Shown here piece by piece: positions 1 to 8,174 of a DNA stretch of 64,000 nt. The first letter of the stretch is position 1. Each line of letters opens with the position of its first letter. This DNA comes from Clostridiales bacterium. Lineage in GTDB: Bacteria > Bacillota > Clostridia > Saccharofermentanales > Saccharofermentanaceae. The stretch spans positions 303,977 through 367,976 of the forward strand of contig JAFRQR010000002.1 in the NCBI GenBank assembly GCA_017428545.1, written 5' to 3'. A program made the position numbers and the translations under genes. The notes beneath the pieces were generated by a model. The model saw only the letters and a program-made list of their open reading frames with translations. It made no database searches and was not told where the DNA came from.

Positions 1-276
1 GTTCTTCTCTGCCGGAGCGGCATCGTTGATCACAGGATATCTTCCCGCCAGTTCATTGACGTGATACTGCAGGGCATCGGAAAAATAGTAGATCACTTTA
101 TCTTCCGAAAGCTTGGCGCGCTTGTGATAGGTATCGATGAATGCGTCAGTGACGGCGATCTCCGCACGGGTAGTATCGCGCAGATTCTTATACGCGCAAC
201 GATAGGCGAAAGCAGCATATGTATCGTAGAACTGTTCGATATTCTCACGAGTCAGTTTATCATTCCACATTTCCAT
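1..276 (-). CDS. Sigma-70-like protein, N-terminal part (cut by window edge)
   Basis: The first 92 residues of a minus-strand gene are present; the rest lies before base 1. The start is the ATG at 276, placed one base after the stop of the upstream MFS gene and seven bases after a strong GGGGAGG ribosome site. The peptide starts MEMWNDKL and has an aromatic, helical segment (YDTYAAFAYRCAY, then a TRAEIAVTDAF helix). This resembles region 2 of small extracytoplasmic-function sigma factors, where an acidic helix follows a YRYAY-like helix. The tight coupling to two membrane proteins with sensor-like domains suggests one signalling unit. The sigma assignment is an inference from a fragment; another helical DNA-binding or regulatory protein is possible. 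Confidence 0.45.
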   Translation of the reverse strand, partial: MEMWNDKLTRENIEQFYDTYAAFAYRCAYKNLRDTTRAEIAVTDAFIDTYHKRAKLSEDKVIYYFSDALQYHVNELAGRYPVINDAAPAEKN

Positions 277-277
277 A

Positions 278-2212
278 TCATCTCACCTCCCCGTTTCTTC
301 CCGGCATAGTCGGGCGTTGCGGATGCGAAGGCCTTTTCGGGTTCTTTTGAGAAGACGAATTGTCCATCAGCATCAAAAGAGGATACGAGCACGAAACCAC
401 CAGAATGATAAGTGCATAAGCGATAAGCGGTACACGGACGTTTTCAAAAGCATTCGCCATTCCGAAGAAAAGCGATCCGATAATAATACCACTTGTAAAT
501 GCACGTACCAGGATCACTCGGGCGATCGGGTGCTTATCCTGACGGATCAGAGACTTATAGTAATCAAGATATCCGAACTCATGCAGTCCCTGGGAAAGGC
601 CGAGGAACGTAACGCCGATGACAAGTACTTTTGCCGACGGAGAAAGAGCAAAGACCAGATAACCGATCGAACTCAGGACCGCAGAGATCGTGATCCTCGT
701 CTTGTGAGTAAAGAAATCCTCAAACCAGATAATAAGGAGTTTTATGAACACCTCTCCGCAGACAACGGCCAGCATATAGTAGAAAGCTACAGTTGCAAGA
801 GATATACGGACTGTTTCAAGATAATCCGGAATAAACACGAGGAAGAATGCGACCTGGACACCCAGAGGGAAAATGGTGCTCCATGCAAATGTTCCGGACT
901 TAGTATTTTTCAATGCATAGAAATAGTTCGGCAGACGTACGACCGGTTCATTTGACGGCGGACAGTGACGAACGAAATAAAGCACCTGGATCGCATAAAC
1001 GAACAGGAAGAACGAAGCGACCATCAGAACGGTAAAAAGGCCGAAACGTTCAAACAGAATACCCGCAATGACCGCGCCGACGGAAACACCGAGCACAACG
1101 CCGGTATACTGGACCTGATGGATCTTTCGGTCCGTAAATTCAGCCTGACCGGAACGCATCGCCATGAGGCGGTAGTCTCTTTGGAATTGGAAAGACATGC
1201 CCAGAAGCACACCGATCGGCAAAAGCAGAAGCATAGTCAATACCGCATTATCGATCAGTCCGCAAAGCAAAAGCAGGATAAATGCGATCACGACAGAGAC
1301 CATGACAGCAAGTCTTGATGTGAGTTTTCGGATCAGAAGGTCACGCAGATGGGTGAAACGGAAGAATCCGAACAGATAAAGTACACAGGATAATACGATC
1401 AGGATCTGAAGGACAAAACCATTGTCGATCTCTCCGCTAAAGGATTCCTTCATATAAGAAGGAAGAATGATCAGCGGCATCGCGCATCCGACACTGGAGA
1501 AGAAAGAAGTCAGTCGGAATGTGGAAAAACCATACATTACCGCTCTCGGGACTGTCTTATCCGGCGGAGTGATCAATGTATCGAAAAGTCTTCTCATCTC
1601 TCCGTAAATGATCGCGATCGCAACGGCAATGGAAACAATGGTAAACAGCCAGGACAACGACATACCGTTTTCCGTCTTAGCAAAATCACCCTGAGGGATC
1701 ATGACCTCAACGATTCCGGATACCGTTCCGTCCAGACTGAGGATCGGGGATACGGACGTAACGTACCTGATATTATTCTCGTTTCTGTGAGTTACGACCA
1801 GCTGCTGCTGTTCGAAAGACTCCATATACTCCTCACCTGCACCGGAAAGGACATATTGTTTGCCCTCGTCATACGTGCGGTCGGAAGTGTAAACGCGAAG
1901 GAAAGAATTTCCTCCTTTTACATATACATTTACGATATATTGTTTATTCGCATCATAAAAGGCCGGATCGTTCGGCAGCGACATACCGTCTGCAAGATTC
2001 TGTCCGGACAAAGAAACGGAAACGCTTGCCGCATAAGATGACAAAGCTGTCTTTCTTTGGGATTCCAATGCCGAACAATAAACTTTCGTAACGATGGAAG
2101 AAACTACAAAAAGCACGACGATTGCAGTGATCAGGCAGAATCCGATCTGGCTGGCGATCGCTTTTTTGCCCTTTGGCGCTTTGGTGAAGTTTTCGATCAG
2201 GAAATCATTCAT
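278..2212 (-). CDS. MFS-type membrane protein with N-terminal extracytoplasmic sensor-like domain
   Basis: 644 residues. A first membrane helix (about 22-46) is followed by an extracytoplasmic segment (about 47-185) with a Cache-like look: an alternating alpha/beta pattern ending in a strand that reads SPILSLDGTVSGIVEVMIP. A second helix (about 188-208) leads to roughly twelve helices arranged as a major facilitator fold (about 235-620). The C-terminal tail is short and basic (KNPKRPSHPQRP). Cache domains normally bind small ligands outside the cell, so ligand sensing coupled to a transporter-like membrane domain is a reasonable inference; the ligand is unknown. The start overlaps the stop of the preceding gene (ATGA), so the two are translationally coupled, and the sigma-like gene follows one base after its stop. 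Confidence 0.7.
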   Translation of the reverse strand: MNDFLIENFTKAPKGKKAIASQIGFCLITAIVVLFVVSSIVTKVYCSALESQRKTALSSYAASVSVSLSGQNLADGMSLPNDPAFYDANKQYIVNVYVKGGNSFLRVYTSDRTYDEGKQYVLSGAGEEYMESFEQQQLVVTHRNENNIRYVTSVSPILSLDGTVSGIVEVMIPQGDFAKTENGMSLSWLFTIVSIAVAIAIIYGEMRRLFDTLITPPDKTVPRAVMYGFSTFRLTSFFSSVGCAMPLIILPSYMKESFSGEIDNGFVLQILIVLSCVLYLFGFFRFTHLRDLLIRKLTSRLAVMVSVVIAFILLLLCGLIDNAVLTMLLLLPIGVLLGMSFQFQRDYRLMAMRSGQAEFTDRKIHQVQYTGVVLGVSVGAVIAGILFERFGLFTVLMVASFFLFVYAIQVLYFVRHCPPSNEPVVRLPNYFYALKNTKSGTFAWSTIFPLGVQVAFFLVFIPDYLETVRISLATVAFYYMLAVVCGEVFIKLLIIWFEDFFTHKTRITISAVLSSIGYLVFALSPSAKVLVIGVTFLGLSQGLHEFGYLDYYKSLIRQDKHPIARVILVRAFTSGIIIGSLFFGMANAFENVRVPLIAYALIILVVSCSYPLLMLMDNSSSQKNPKRPSHPQRPTMPGRNGEVR

Positions 2213-2892
2213 AACGTCGCCTCCGTATTCTTATTGGAAACCAGGCGGAGGAACGGCGGAATGATGAACTGCAGGGAGAATCCCGCAAGCGCAACGATGA
2301 CCGCTACGATAACCGTTGAAAGGATCTTCGACTCAAGGCGGTTCCCCATTTCATTAATAGGACGAGACTGCGCAGAAAGCTCCAGTAATGCGGCAACATT
2401 ACCTTCCTGGTCTTTGATCGGGACCAGATAGTGATAAACGTTCTTTTCCCGAACTTCATACGGAGTCATTTCGTTTGTCATCCATTCGGATACGGGAATA
2501 CTCATCGCAACAAGAAGGTCGGAGTCGTTTCCCGTCATCATGGAAAGCGAACCGTTCGTATACTCATAAAGGCCGAAAGCCTGCGTCGTATAATCATCTT
2601 CATTTGTGTCAAGCATCATATAAGGAAGGACGGCGCCGTACTTCTGTGCAGCCTTGGCAGAATCCGTCTTGATCTCTTCACCTGAAACCGCAGATGCAGC
2701 ATTGACTGCATCCGTCTGAACACGGCGGATAAGAGTATTCTGAAACTCTTTTTCAAAACCCAAACGCATATGGTGTACGGCAAAAGAAACCGAGACAACT
2801 ACTAAGACCAAAGCAAACAGGGAAAGAAACACGATCTTGGCTACTTTTCCGGCTGCATTAGAAGCTGTAGTACTATTATCAGAAACAGGCAT
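2209..2892 (-). CDS. Two-helix membrane protein with extracytoplasmic sensor-like domain
   Basis: 227 residues from the ATG at 2892, chosen because GAGGTGA lies just before it; an in-frame start at 2919 has no ribosome site. One helix near the N-terminus (about 19-41) and one near the C-terminus (about 193-215) bracket an extracytoplasmic region with a helix and then strands, ending VPIKDQEGNVAALLELSAQ. That strand signature is also found in the extracellular part of the next gene and resembles single Cache domains. There is no kinase, HAMP or methyl-accepting region, so it cannot signal alone in the usual way. ATGA overlap with the MFS gene suggests the two proteins act together, perhaps as a complex. 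Function unknown. Confidence 0.65.
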   Translation of the reverse strand: MPVSDNSTTASNAAGKVAKIVFLSLFALVLVVVSVSFAVHHMRLGFEKEFQNTLIRRVQTDAVNAASAVSGEEIKTDSAKAAQKYGAVLPYMMLDTNEDDYTTQAFGLYEYTNGSLSMMTGNDSDLLVAMSIPVSEWMTNEMTPYEVREKNVYHYLVPIKDQEGNVAALLELSAQSRPINEMGNRLESKILSTVIVAVIVALAGFSLQFIIPPFLRLVSNKNTEATL

Positions 2893-2923
2893 CCTGTCAC
2901 CTCGCGCATAAAAATTCACGATA

Positions 2924-2952
2924 ATTATATCGCAAAGTATAATAATTGCAAA
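2924..2952 (-). promoter_or_regulatory. Promoter for the membrane-sensor/MFS operon
   Basis: Minus-strand TTTGCA (2952-2947), a 17-base spacer and TATAAT (2929-2924), about 32 bases before the ATG at 2892. It lies just after the terminator of the tRNA pair. Confidence 0.55.
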
Positions 2953-2958
2953 ACAAAA

Positions 2959-2980
2959 GGAGCTGTCTTACGACAACTCC
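2959..2980 (-). terminator. Terminator of the tRNA-Leu/tRNA-fMet unit
   Basis: A nine-base stem (GGAGTTGTC against GACAGCTCC, one G-U pair) with a four-base loop, followed on the minus strand by TTTTGTTTT. Confidence 0.8.
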
Positions 2981-2986
2981 CCTAAT

Positions 2987-3063
2987 TGGTTGCGGAGGCG
3001 GGACTCGAACCTCGCGACCTTCGGGTTATGAGCCCGACAAGCTACCAACTGCTCCACTCCGCG
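2987..3063 (-). tRNA. Initiator tRNA-Met (CAT)
   Basis: 77 nucleotides including an encoded CCA. The anticodon is CAT. It has the initiator hallmarks: an unpaired C1-A72 at the end of the acceptor stem (CGCGGAG against CTCCGCA) and three G-C pairs at the base of the anticodon stem (GGG/CCC). It lies downstream of tRNA-Leu in the same transcript. Confidence 0.95.
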
Positions 3064-3080
3064 ATATATAACAGAAAGTC

Positions 3081-3167
3081 TGGTGCTCGTGACCGGACTT
3101 GAACCGGTACGGGTTTTACCCCGACGGATTTTAAGTCCGTTGCGTCTGCCTATTCCGCCACACGAGC
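3081..3167 (-). tRNA. tRNA-Leu (TAA)
   Basis: 87 nucleotides with a long variable arm and encoded CCA; the anticodon is TAA, in the loop at 3128-3134. It is the first gene of a two-tRNA unit with tRNA-fMet. Confidence 0.95.
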
Positions 3168-3190
3168 AAGTCATTCCTTAGTGCCTATAA

Positions 3191-3219
3191 AGACTAACAT
3201 TGATGAATGTATTTGTCAA
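3191..3219 (-). promoter_or_regulatory. Promoter of the tRNA-Leu/fMet unit
   Basis: Perfect TTGACA (3219-3214 on the minus strand), a 17-base spacer and a weaker TAGTCT -10 (3196-3191), 24 bases before tRNA-Leu. Confidence 0.55.
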
Positions 3220-3294
3220 ACCCTTTTTTCGCACTTTCTATTGTCCTGACGGTATAATCTTATTACATAGGAAAACGCATTATTTATGCACCTT

Positions 3295-3918
3295 TCATAC
3301 ACATATGCCGTCCTTTATCAAAGCATATTTACTCTCTCCTATTCCGGGCACATTCATAAGATCTTCCGTAGTCATAAAAGGGCCATGTTCTTCTCTGTAT
3401 CTGATGATCTTTTCCGCAGTCTTTTCTCCGATTCCGGATAGTGTTGAAAGTTCTTCTTCATCCGCCGTATTGATGTTTACTTTCCCGTTTTGCTTCCGAG
3501 GCTCTTCTTCCTCCTTTCCCGGAAAAATGAAACCTGAACTATCCGACGGTTCTGTAATATCATCAATGGAGGGCACATAAATGCTTTCTTCCGATGAGAT
3601 CAGATAAACCATATCGATATGATCAACGGCTGCCTGACTCTTAAGCCCGCCTGCCATCTCAATAAGCTCGTACAGATACACAGAGCCTTCGATCTGATAA
3701 ACTCCCGGACTATTCACCTCTCCGCATATATAGACCGGGAAAACGCGTTTTTCCTTTTGAAGGGTCTCCGTACCTTCAATCGATGAAGATGACTCCAATT
3801 TACTCTCTTCCGTTTCGATCGTTACCTTGTTTTCTTTAGTCCGAAGAGTCGTGAATAAGAAGGCCGCGAAGCCGAGGCCGACCAATAACAATGTAATGAA
3901 TAGCCTTCGTTTGTCCAT
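3295..3918 (-). CDS. comEA: ComEA-like DNA-binding protein (SLBB plus helix-hairpin-helix)
   Basis: 207 residues from the ATG at 3918, preceded by GGGGAAG; the longer frame to 4035 has no ribosome site. An N-terminal membrane anchor (about 5-25, LFITLLLVGLGFAAF) is followed by an acidic linker, an SLBB domain (about 65-120, FPVYICGEVNSPGVYQI) and a C-terminal pair of helix-hairpin-helix motifs (about 150-207, VNINTADEEELSTLSGIGE and NVPGIGESKY). This is the standard layout of the competence receptor that binds double-stranded DNA outside the membrane. ComEB and ComEC are not adjacent, so a role in transformation is inferred from the family only. Confidence 0.88.
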   Translation of the reverse strand: MDKRRLFITLLLVGLGFAAFLFTTLRTKENKVTIETEESKLESSSSIEGTETLQKEKRVFPVYICGEVNSPGVYQIEGSVYLYELIEMAGGLKSQAAVDHIDMVYLISSEESIYVPSIDDITEPSDSSGFIFPGKEEEEPRKQNGKVNINTADEEELSTLSGIGEKTAEKIIRYREEHGPFMTTEDLMNVPGIGESKYALIKDGICV

Positions 3919-4119
3919 GATACTTCCCCTGAAGAATACTTTACGAAAAGTATAGGAGATTAAATCAAAAATGATTTCGACAATTGCTATCATTCTTCGA
4001 CTTTTTGACCACAAAACAGAAGAAAATAGTATCAACTTTTGTTGTTTTTTGTTGCGGTTTTTCCGTATTTGAAATAAGATATATAAGAGTTATATTTTTT
4101 GACTTCGGAGGAATTGCAC

Positions 4120-6987
4120 ATGCTTCGTGAACATGAAAATGACGGAAAAAATGAGAGAGAGCATCTTTTGCATGCTCCTGAGGAAGAGTTCGACGATTCT
4201 CAGACCCCGTCCGTTTTCGGAACATTCAGAAGATCAAACGGAGATTCACTTTCTGAAGATCCGGTTTATATGCACAGATCAGACGACGAAGAGCCGATCG
4301 ATCCTGACGACCAGGTAAAACGGCCTCTTTTCCTTTCTTTCAAAGCAAATGATCCCGCACAGAATGTTTCAGATGCTCTTCGAGAGCAGAATGACATGGA
4401 TGCATCTTTGCAGGAAGAAGATCTTCTTGATCCTTTCCTTTCAGACGAAATGATCACAGATCCGACACTTGATGCGGATCAGTTCTCTGAACAACCTGTC
4501 GCTCAGGAAGACAGATCCACTTTTTCCGGTCCGAAATACGGGTTTAATGCCCCGGATCCGACAGCAAAGCCGTCCATGCTGGACACCATGTATGCTAAGG
4601 AAAACTATCTGAACAACATTCCGAAATACGAAGTAGATAATTCGCTTGAAGATGAGATCGAAGCAGAATTGGGAAGCGAGAACTTCTCTCCTTTCCAGCC
4701 ATTTGCTGCATTTAAACCTGCAGTCCCGGTGGAAGAGCCGAAAGCTGAAACGCCGGCCGCTCCGGCCCCTGTAGCATCGGAACCGGTCGTTGAGACACCC
4801 GTTGTTGAAGAGCCTGCCGTTGAGGCACCTGTTGTCGAGCAAACATCTGAACCTGCTGTTGAGCAGGCTGCAGAACAGATCACGGAGCAGGTCGTTGAGC
4901 AGGCCCCTGCAAATGAGCCTGTATCCGAAACGAAGGCCGTTGTTTTCCCGAGTATTGATGTGGAAACTCCCGTAGGCTTCACTCGTCCGGGTTCCAATCA
5001 TGTTTCTGCTCCGGAAGTTCCGGCTACGGAAGAAACCGTAGCTGAACCGGAAGTTGAAAAGGCTTCTGAAGAAATCTCTCAGACTGAAGAGATCGTCGAA
5101 GAGCCGGTTTCTGAAGTCAAGGATGAAACAGTTGAAGAAACTGCTGAGGCAGCTGTTGATGAGCTGGCTGTAAATGATACAGTATCAAGTGTGGAAGATG
5201 CCGCTTCGCAGGAAGAAGTATCCGATGAATCCGTCCCTGCTTCTACTGTGTCTGAAACACAAGCCGCTTCCATGATCGAAGAAGTTCCGGCTTTTGCCAG
5301 AAACGAGATCGAGCCGCCGGAGACACCTGAGGATGATATTTCCGTACTGGAAGCATCTCCTGTGATCAACGTTGCTTCGATGATCGAAGCGGACGATGAT
5401 AATGATGAGAATGAAGAATTCTCCGAGAATGAGGAGGTCATCGAGGAAGCTTCCGAGGCCGATGGTCAGGCTGCTGAAACGGTTCCTTCTGAAGCTCCTA
5501 GTGAGAATGTCGTCGAAGAAACAGCTGTTTCCGAAGCCGCCAGTGAGGATACCTCTTCTATCTACGATAACGAGCCGATCGATGATCCTTCTGCGGGCAT
5601 CGTATCCGAAGATTATGAATCGATCTACACAGAGAGCGACGCTGCCGAGACGGCACCGGTCAATTACTCTGCACCGGAAGTTCACCCGCATGTTTCCATT
5701 GCTTCCGCAAATCTCGAACCGATCGACAGCGTATACGCCAGCCCAGTAAATGCAAAACGTCTCGCTGCAAGCGAAGAACAGAATGCCGGCAAGGCAGCCT
5801 CCAAGAACCACCTCCTCTTCGGCGACGGGGATGAGAGTGAATTCCATAAGGCGGCCATGAAAGAGATCGAGCAGAATAAGATTGAGAAAGAGAAAGCCGC
5901 AGCAGCGGCTGCAGCAGCTGCCGCGGCAGGAACTGCCGATCAGGTCGCAGGCACCTCTTCCGGTCTTCGTCCGGGTTCCTCTCTTGGCAACAAAGCTGAA
6001 TCTCGCGAAGTCTCTTCCGCAAAAGAAACGCAAGCTTCTCCTAGAAACACGCAGCGCCCCGGCGGTTCGATCAACCGTCCTGTCGCAAGACCGGAAATGA
6101 CTTCCATGAGTTCCAGCGCGCAGCTTGCTAAATCACAGCGCCATACATACAATGCAGCTTCCCAGCGAGGTTCTATCACGCCTGTCGAGCAGCAGGAGCA
6201 TACGACCGAAAAACGCAGCATCGTAAAGCCGATCATCTTTATCTGCGCCGCGCTTATCTGTCTCGCCGGTCTGGTCTTCTGCTGGCAGTATTTCAAACTC
6301 GGTAAGGTCTTCTTCTCTGAAAAGGATGAATCGGAAGCAACGACTTACAAAGAGAGCGAGATCGATAGCGAGATCGAAACGGATAGCAAGGCGACCAAAG
6401 TGATCACTGTATCTTCTGATAGCGAAACCGAAAAGACTACCGAAGATGTAACAACGACCACTACTGAGGCACCAACGACAACAACTACCGAGGAACCGGC
6501 AACTACGACAACTGAGGCTCCGACGACGACAACGACAGAAGCACCGACAACTACGACCACGGAAGCTCCGGCAACTACAACGACCGAGGCTCCCGCTACA
6601 ACAACGGAACCTGCTCCGACTGTTGCACCTTCTGAATACAAGAAGACTTCCTTCACGACAAAGATCACGAATGCGAAGGCTTCCGGAAAGAACTGTTCAT
6701 TTGATATCAAGTTCACGAATAATCAGAAGAAGACTTCTTCTCTGAATGCTTCCCTCGAGTATGTCACGATCACATTCTCCGAGACTTCCGCAACGATCAC
6801 CAGCATCGAGTGCACCAACTTCACCGTCGTTGCAAAGGAAGGCAGCAAGAACACATTCTATCTCTATCCGAACAGTGATGAAGCTCTTGAGAAAGGCGAC
6901 ACGATCGTCGCATCGATCACTGCCGAGGGCGATAAGTCCATCGGATCTTTTAAGATCAAGAACTTCCTCGTACAGTATCTGAAGTAA
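4120..6987 (+). CDS. Large acidic membrane-anchored protein with Thr/Glu/Pro stalk
   Basis: 955 residues. The ATG at 4120 follows GGAGG with seven-base spacing; the upstream in-frame TTG at 4099 lacks a ribosome site. There is no signal peptide. A long acidic, low-complexity region rich in Glu, Ala, Pro and Val (about 1-590) precedes an alanine run (about 595-608), a Ser/Arg-rich stretch and one membrane helix (about 707-730, PIIFICAALICLAGLVF). Then come repeated TTTTEAP units (about 780-838) and a C-terminal beta-rich domain (about 845-955). The topology therefore looks like cytoplasmic N-terminus, Thr/Pro wall-spanning stalk and a small external domain. Function unknown; a scaffold or sensor is possible. 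It is transcribed alone. Confidence 0.75.
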   Translation: MLREHENDGKNEREHLLHAPEEEFDDSQTPSVFGTFRRSNGDSLSEDPVYMHRSDDEEPIDPDDQVKRPLFLSFKANDPAQNVSDALREQNDMDASLQEEDLLDPFLSDEMITDPTLDADQFSEQPVAQEDRSTFSGPKYGFNAPDPTAKPSMLDTMYAKENYLNNIPKYEVDNSLEDEIEAELGSENFSPFQPFAAFKPAVPVEEPKAETPAAPAPVASEPVVETPVVEEPAVEAPVVEQTSEPAVEQAAEQITEQVVEQAPANEPVSETKAVVFPSIDVETPVGFTRPGSNHVSAPEVPATEETVAEPEVEKASEEISQTEEIVEEPVSEVKDETVEETAEAAVDELAVNDTVSSVEDAASQEEVSDESVPASTVSETQAASMIEEVPAFARNEIEPPETPEDDISVLEASPVINVASMIEADDDNDENEEFSENEEVIEEASEADGQAAETVPSEAPSENVVEETAVSEAASEDTSSIYDNEPIDDPSAGIVSEDYESIYTESDAAETAPVNYSAPEVHPHVSIASANLEPIDSVYASPVNAKRLAASEEQNAGKAASKNHLLFGDGDESEFHKAAMKEIEQNKIEKEKAAAAAAAAAAAGTADQVAGTSSGLRPGSSLGNKAESREVSSAKETQASPRNTQRPGGSINRPVARPEMTSMSSSAQLAKSQRHTYNAASQRGSITPVEQQEHTTEKRSIVKPIIFICAALICLAGLVFCWQYFKLGKVFFSEKDESEATTYKESEIDSEIETDSKATKVITVSSDSETEKTTEDVTTTTTEAPTTTTTEEPATTTTEAPTTTTTEAPTTTTTEAPATTTTEAPATTTEPAPTVAPSEYKKTSFTTKITNAKASGKNCSFDIKFTNNQKKTSSLNASLEYVTITFSETSATITSIECTNFTVVAKEGSKNTFYLYPNSDEALEKGDTIVASITAEGDKSIGSFKIKNFLVQYLK

Positions 6988-7006
6988 TCTATAATCAGAC
7001 AAATGC

Positions 7007-7040
7007 AAAAGGAGCTGTCTCATATGAGACAGCTCCTTTT
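7007..7040. terminator. Bidirectional terminator
   Basis: A perfect 34-base palindrome with AAAA at one end and TTTT at the other. It closes the 955-residue gene on the plus strand and prfB on the minus strand. Confidence 0.9.
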
Positions 7041-7064
7041 CATTTATCGGATTACTTCAAAGAA

Positions 7065-8174
7065 TTACTTTTCAATCGTCATACCGGAAAGGAATGCATT
7101 AATAAATCCATCGAGATTTCCGTTCATTACGGCATCGACATTGACTTCTTCATAACCGGTACGATGATCTTTGACCAGCGTATACGGGCAGAAAACATAG
7201 GAACGGATCTGGCTGCCCCAGGCGATCTCCATCTGAACACCCTTAAGGTCTTCGATCTTTTCCATGTGAGCCGCCATAGCAAGTGCATAAAGTTTTGCTT
7301 TCAGCATATTCATCGCCGTCTCACGGTTCTGGATCTGAGAACGCTCAGCCTGGCAGGCTACAACACATCCGGTCGGAATATGAGTAAGACGGACAGCCGA
7401 GTCAGTACGGTTAACGTGCTGACCACCTTTACCAGTTGCACGGTATGTATCAACACGGACATCAGCCATATCGATCTTAATATCAATAGAATCATCCAGT
7501 TCCGGCATAACTTCGCAGGAAGCAAAGGAAGTATGTCTTCTTGCCGAGGAGTCGAAAGGAGAGATCCTGACAAGACGATGAACACCGATCTCTGATCTTA
7601 AGAAACCGTAGGCATTCTCACCTGTGATCATCATGGAGACGCTCTTGATTCCGGCTTCGTCGCCATCAAGATACTCAAGTTCCTTGATCTCAAAGTCATG
7701 GTCCTGTGCCCAGTGTGTATACATTCTATAGAGCATACTTACCCAGTCCTGAGCTTCAGTTCCACCGGCACCGGCGTGCAGGGTAAGGATCGCGTTGTTC
7801 TTATCATATTCACCTGTAAGAAGCGTCTCAAGGCGCATCTTTTCATAAGAGGCGGTAAAATGCTTTACGCCTTCCGTGGCTTCCTCTAGAACATCCGTAT
7901 CTTCTGCTTCATTTCCCAGCTCGCACAAAACCAGAAGGTCCTCACGGGTAGCCGCCAGATCCTCAAAGGACTTGATACGCTTCTGAAGTCTCTTCATCTT
8001 TGTCTGTTCTTTCTGGGCACGCTCTACATCGTTCCAGTAATCCGGCTCTTGGGATCTGGCCTCAAGCTCGGAGACCTGATCGCTTACCTGCTTAATATGC
8101 AGCGCATCGCGGAGAAGCTCGATCTTCTCTTCATAACCTTCAAGTTCCAGACGCAAATTGTCGAATTCAAGCAT
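7065..8174 (-). CDS. prfB: Peptide chain release factor 2
   Basis: 369 residues. RF2 recognises UAA and UGA stop codons in the ribosome and triggers peptide release. The GGQ motif sits in ATGKGGQHVNRTDSAVR, and RF2-type sequence runs through the whole length. Most bacterial prfB genes need a programmed +1 frameshift near codon 25 to be translated. Here the reading frame is continuous (LRDALHIKQVSDQVSELE), with no in-frame TGA, no CTTTGA slippery site and no internal SD at that point, so the autoregulatory shift is absent. The ATG overlaps the stop of the aminotransferase gene by one base (TAATG), so the two are coupled. Confidence 0.96.
   Translation of the reverse strand: MLEFDNLRLELEGYEEKIELLRDALHIKQVSDQVSELEARSQEPDYWNDVERAQKEQTKMKRLQKRIKSFEDLAATREDLLVLCELGNEAEDTDVLEEATEGVKHFTASYEKMRLETLLTGEYDKNNAILTLHAGAGGTEAQDWVSMLYRMYTHWAQDHDFEIKELEYLDGDEAGIKSVSMMITGENAYGFLRSEIGVHRLVRISPFDSSARRHTSFASCEVMPELDDSIDIKIDMADVRVDTYRATGKGGQHVNRTDSAVRLTHIPTGCVVACQAERSQIQNRETAMNMLKAKLYALAMAAHMEKIEDLKGVQMEIAWGSQIRSYVFCPYTLVKDHRTGYEEVNVDAVMNGNLDGFINAFLSGMTIEK

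Noticed and set aside
2987..3167. tRNA genes as phage attachment sites
   Set aside because: No integrase, phage gene or direct repeat is seen near any of the tRNA groups.
3249..3258. TATAAT-like promoter on the plus strand
   Set aside because: No plus-strand gene follows before comEA, which is on the other strand; chance match.
6450..6620. Thr/Glu/Pro repeat DNA as a non-coding repeat
   Set aside because: In-frame TTTTEAP codons within one long ORF.
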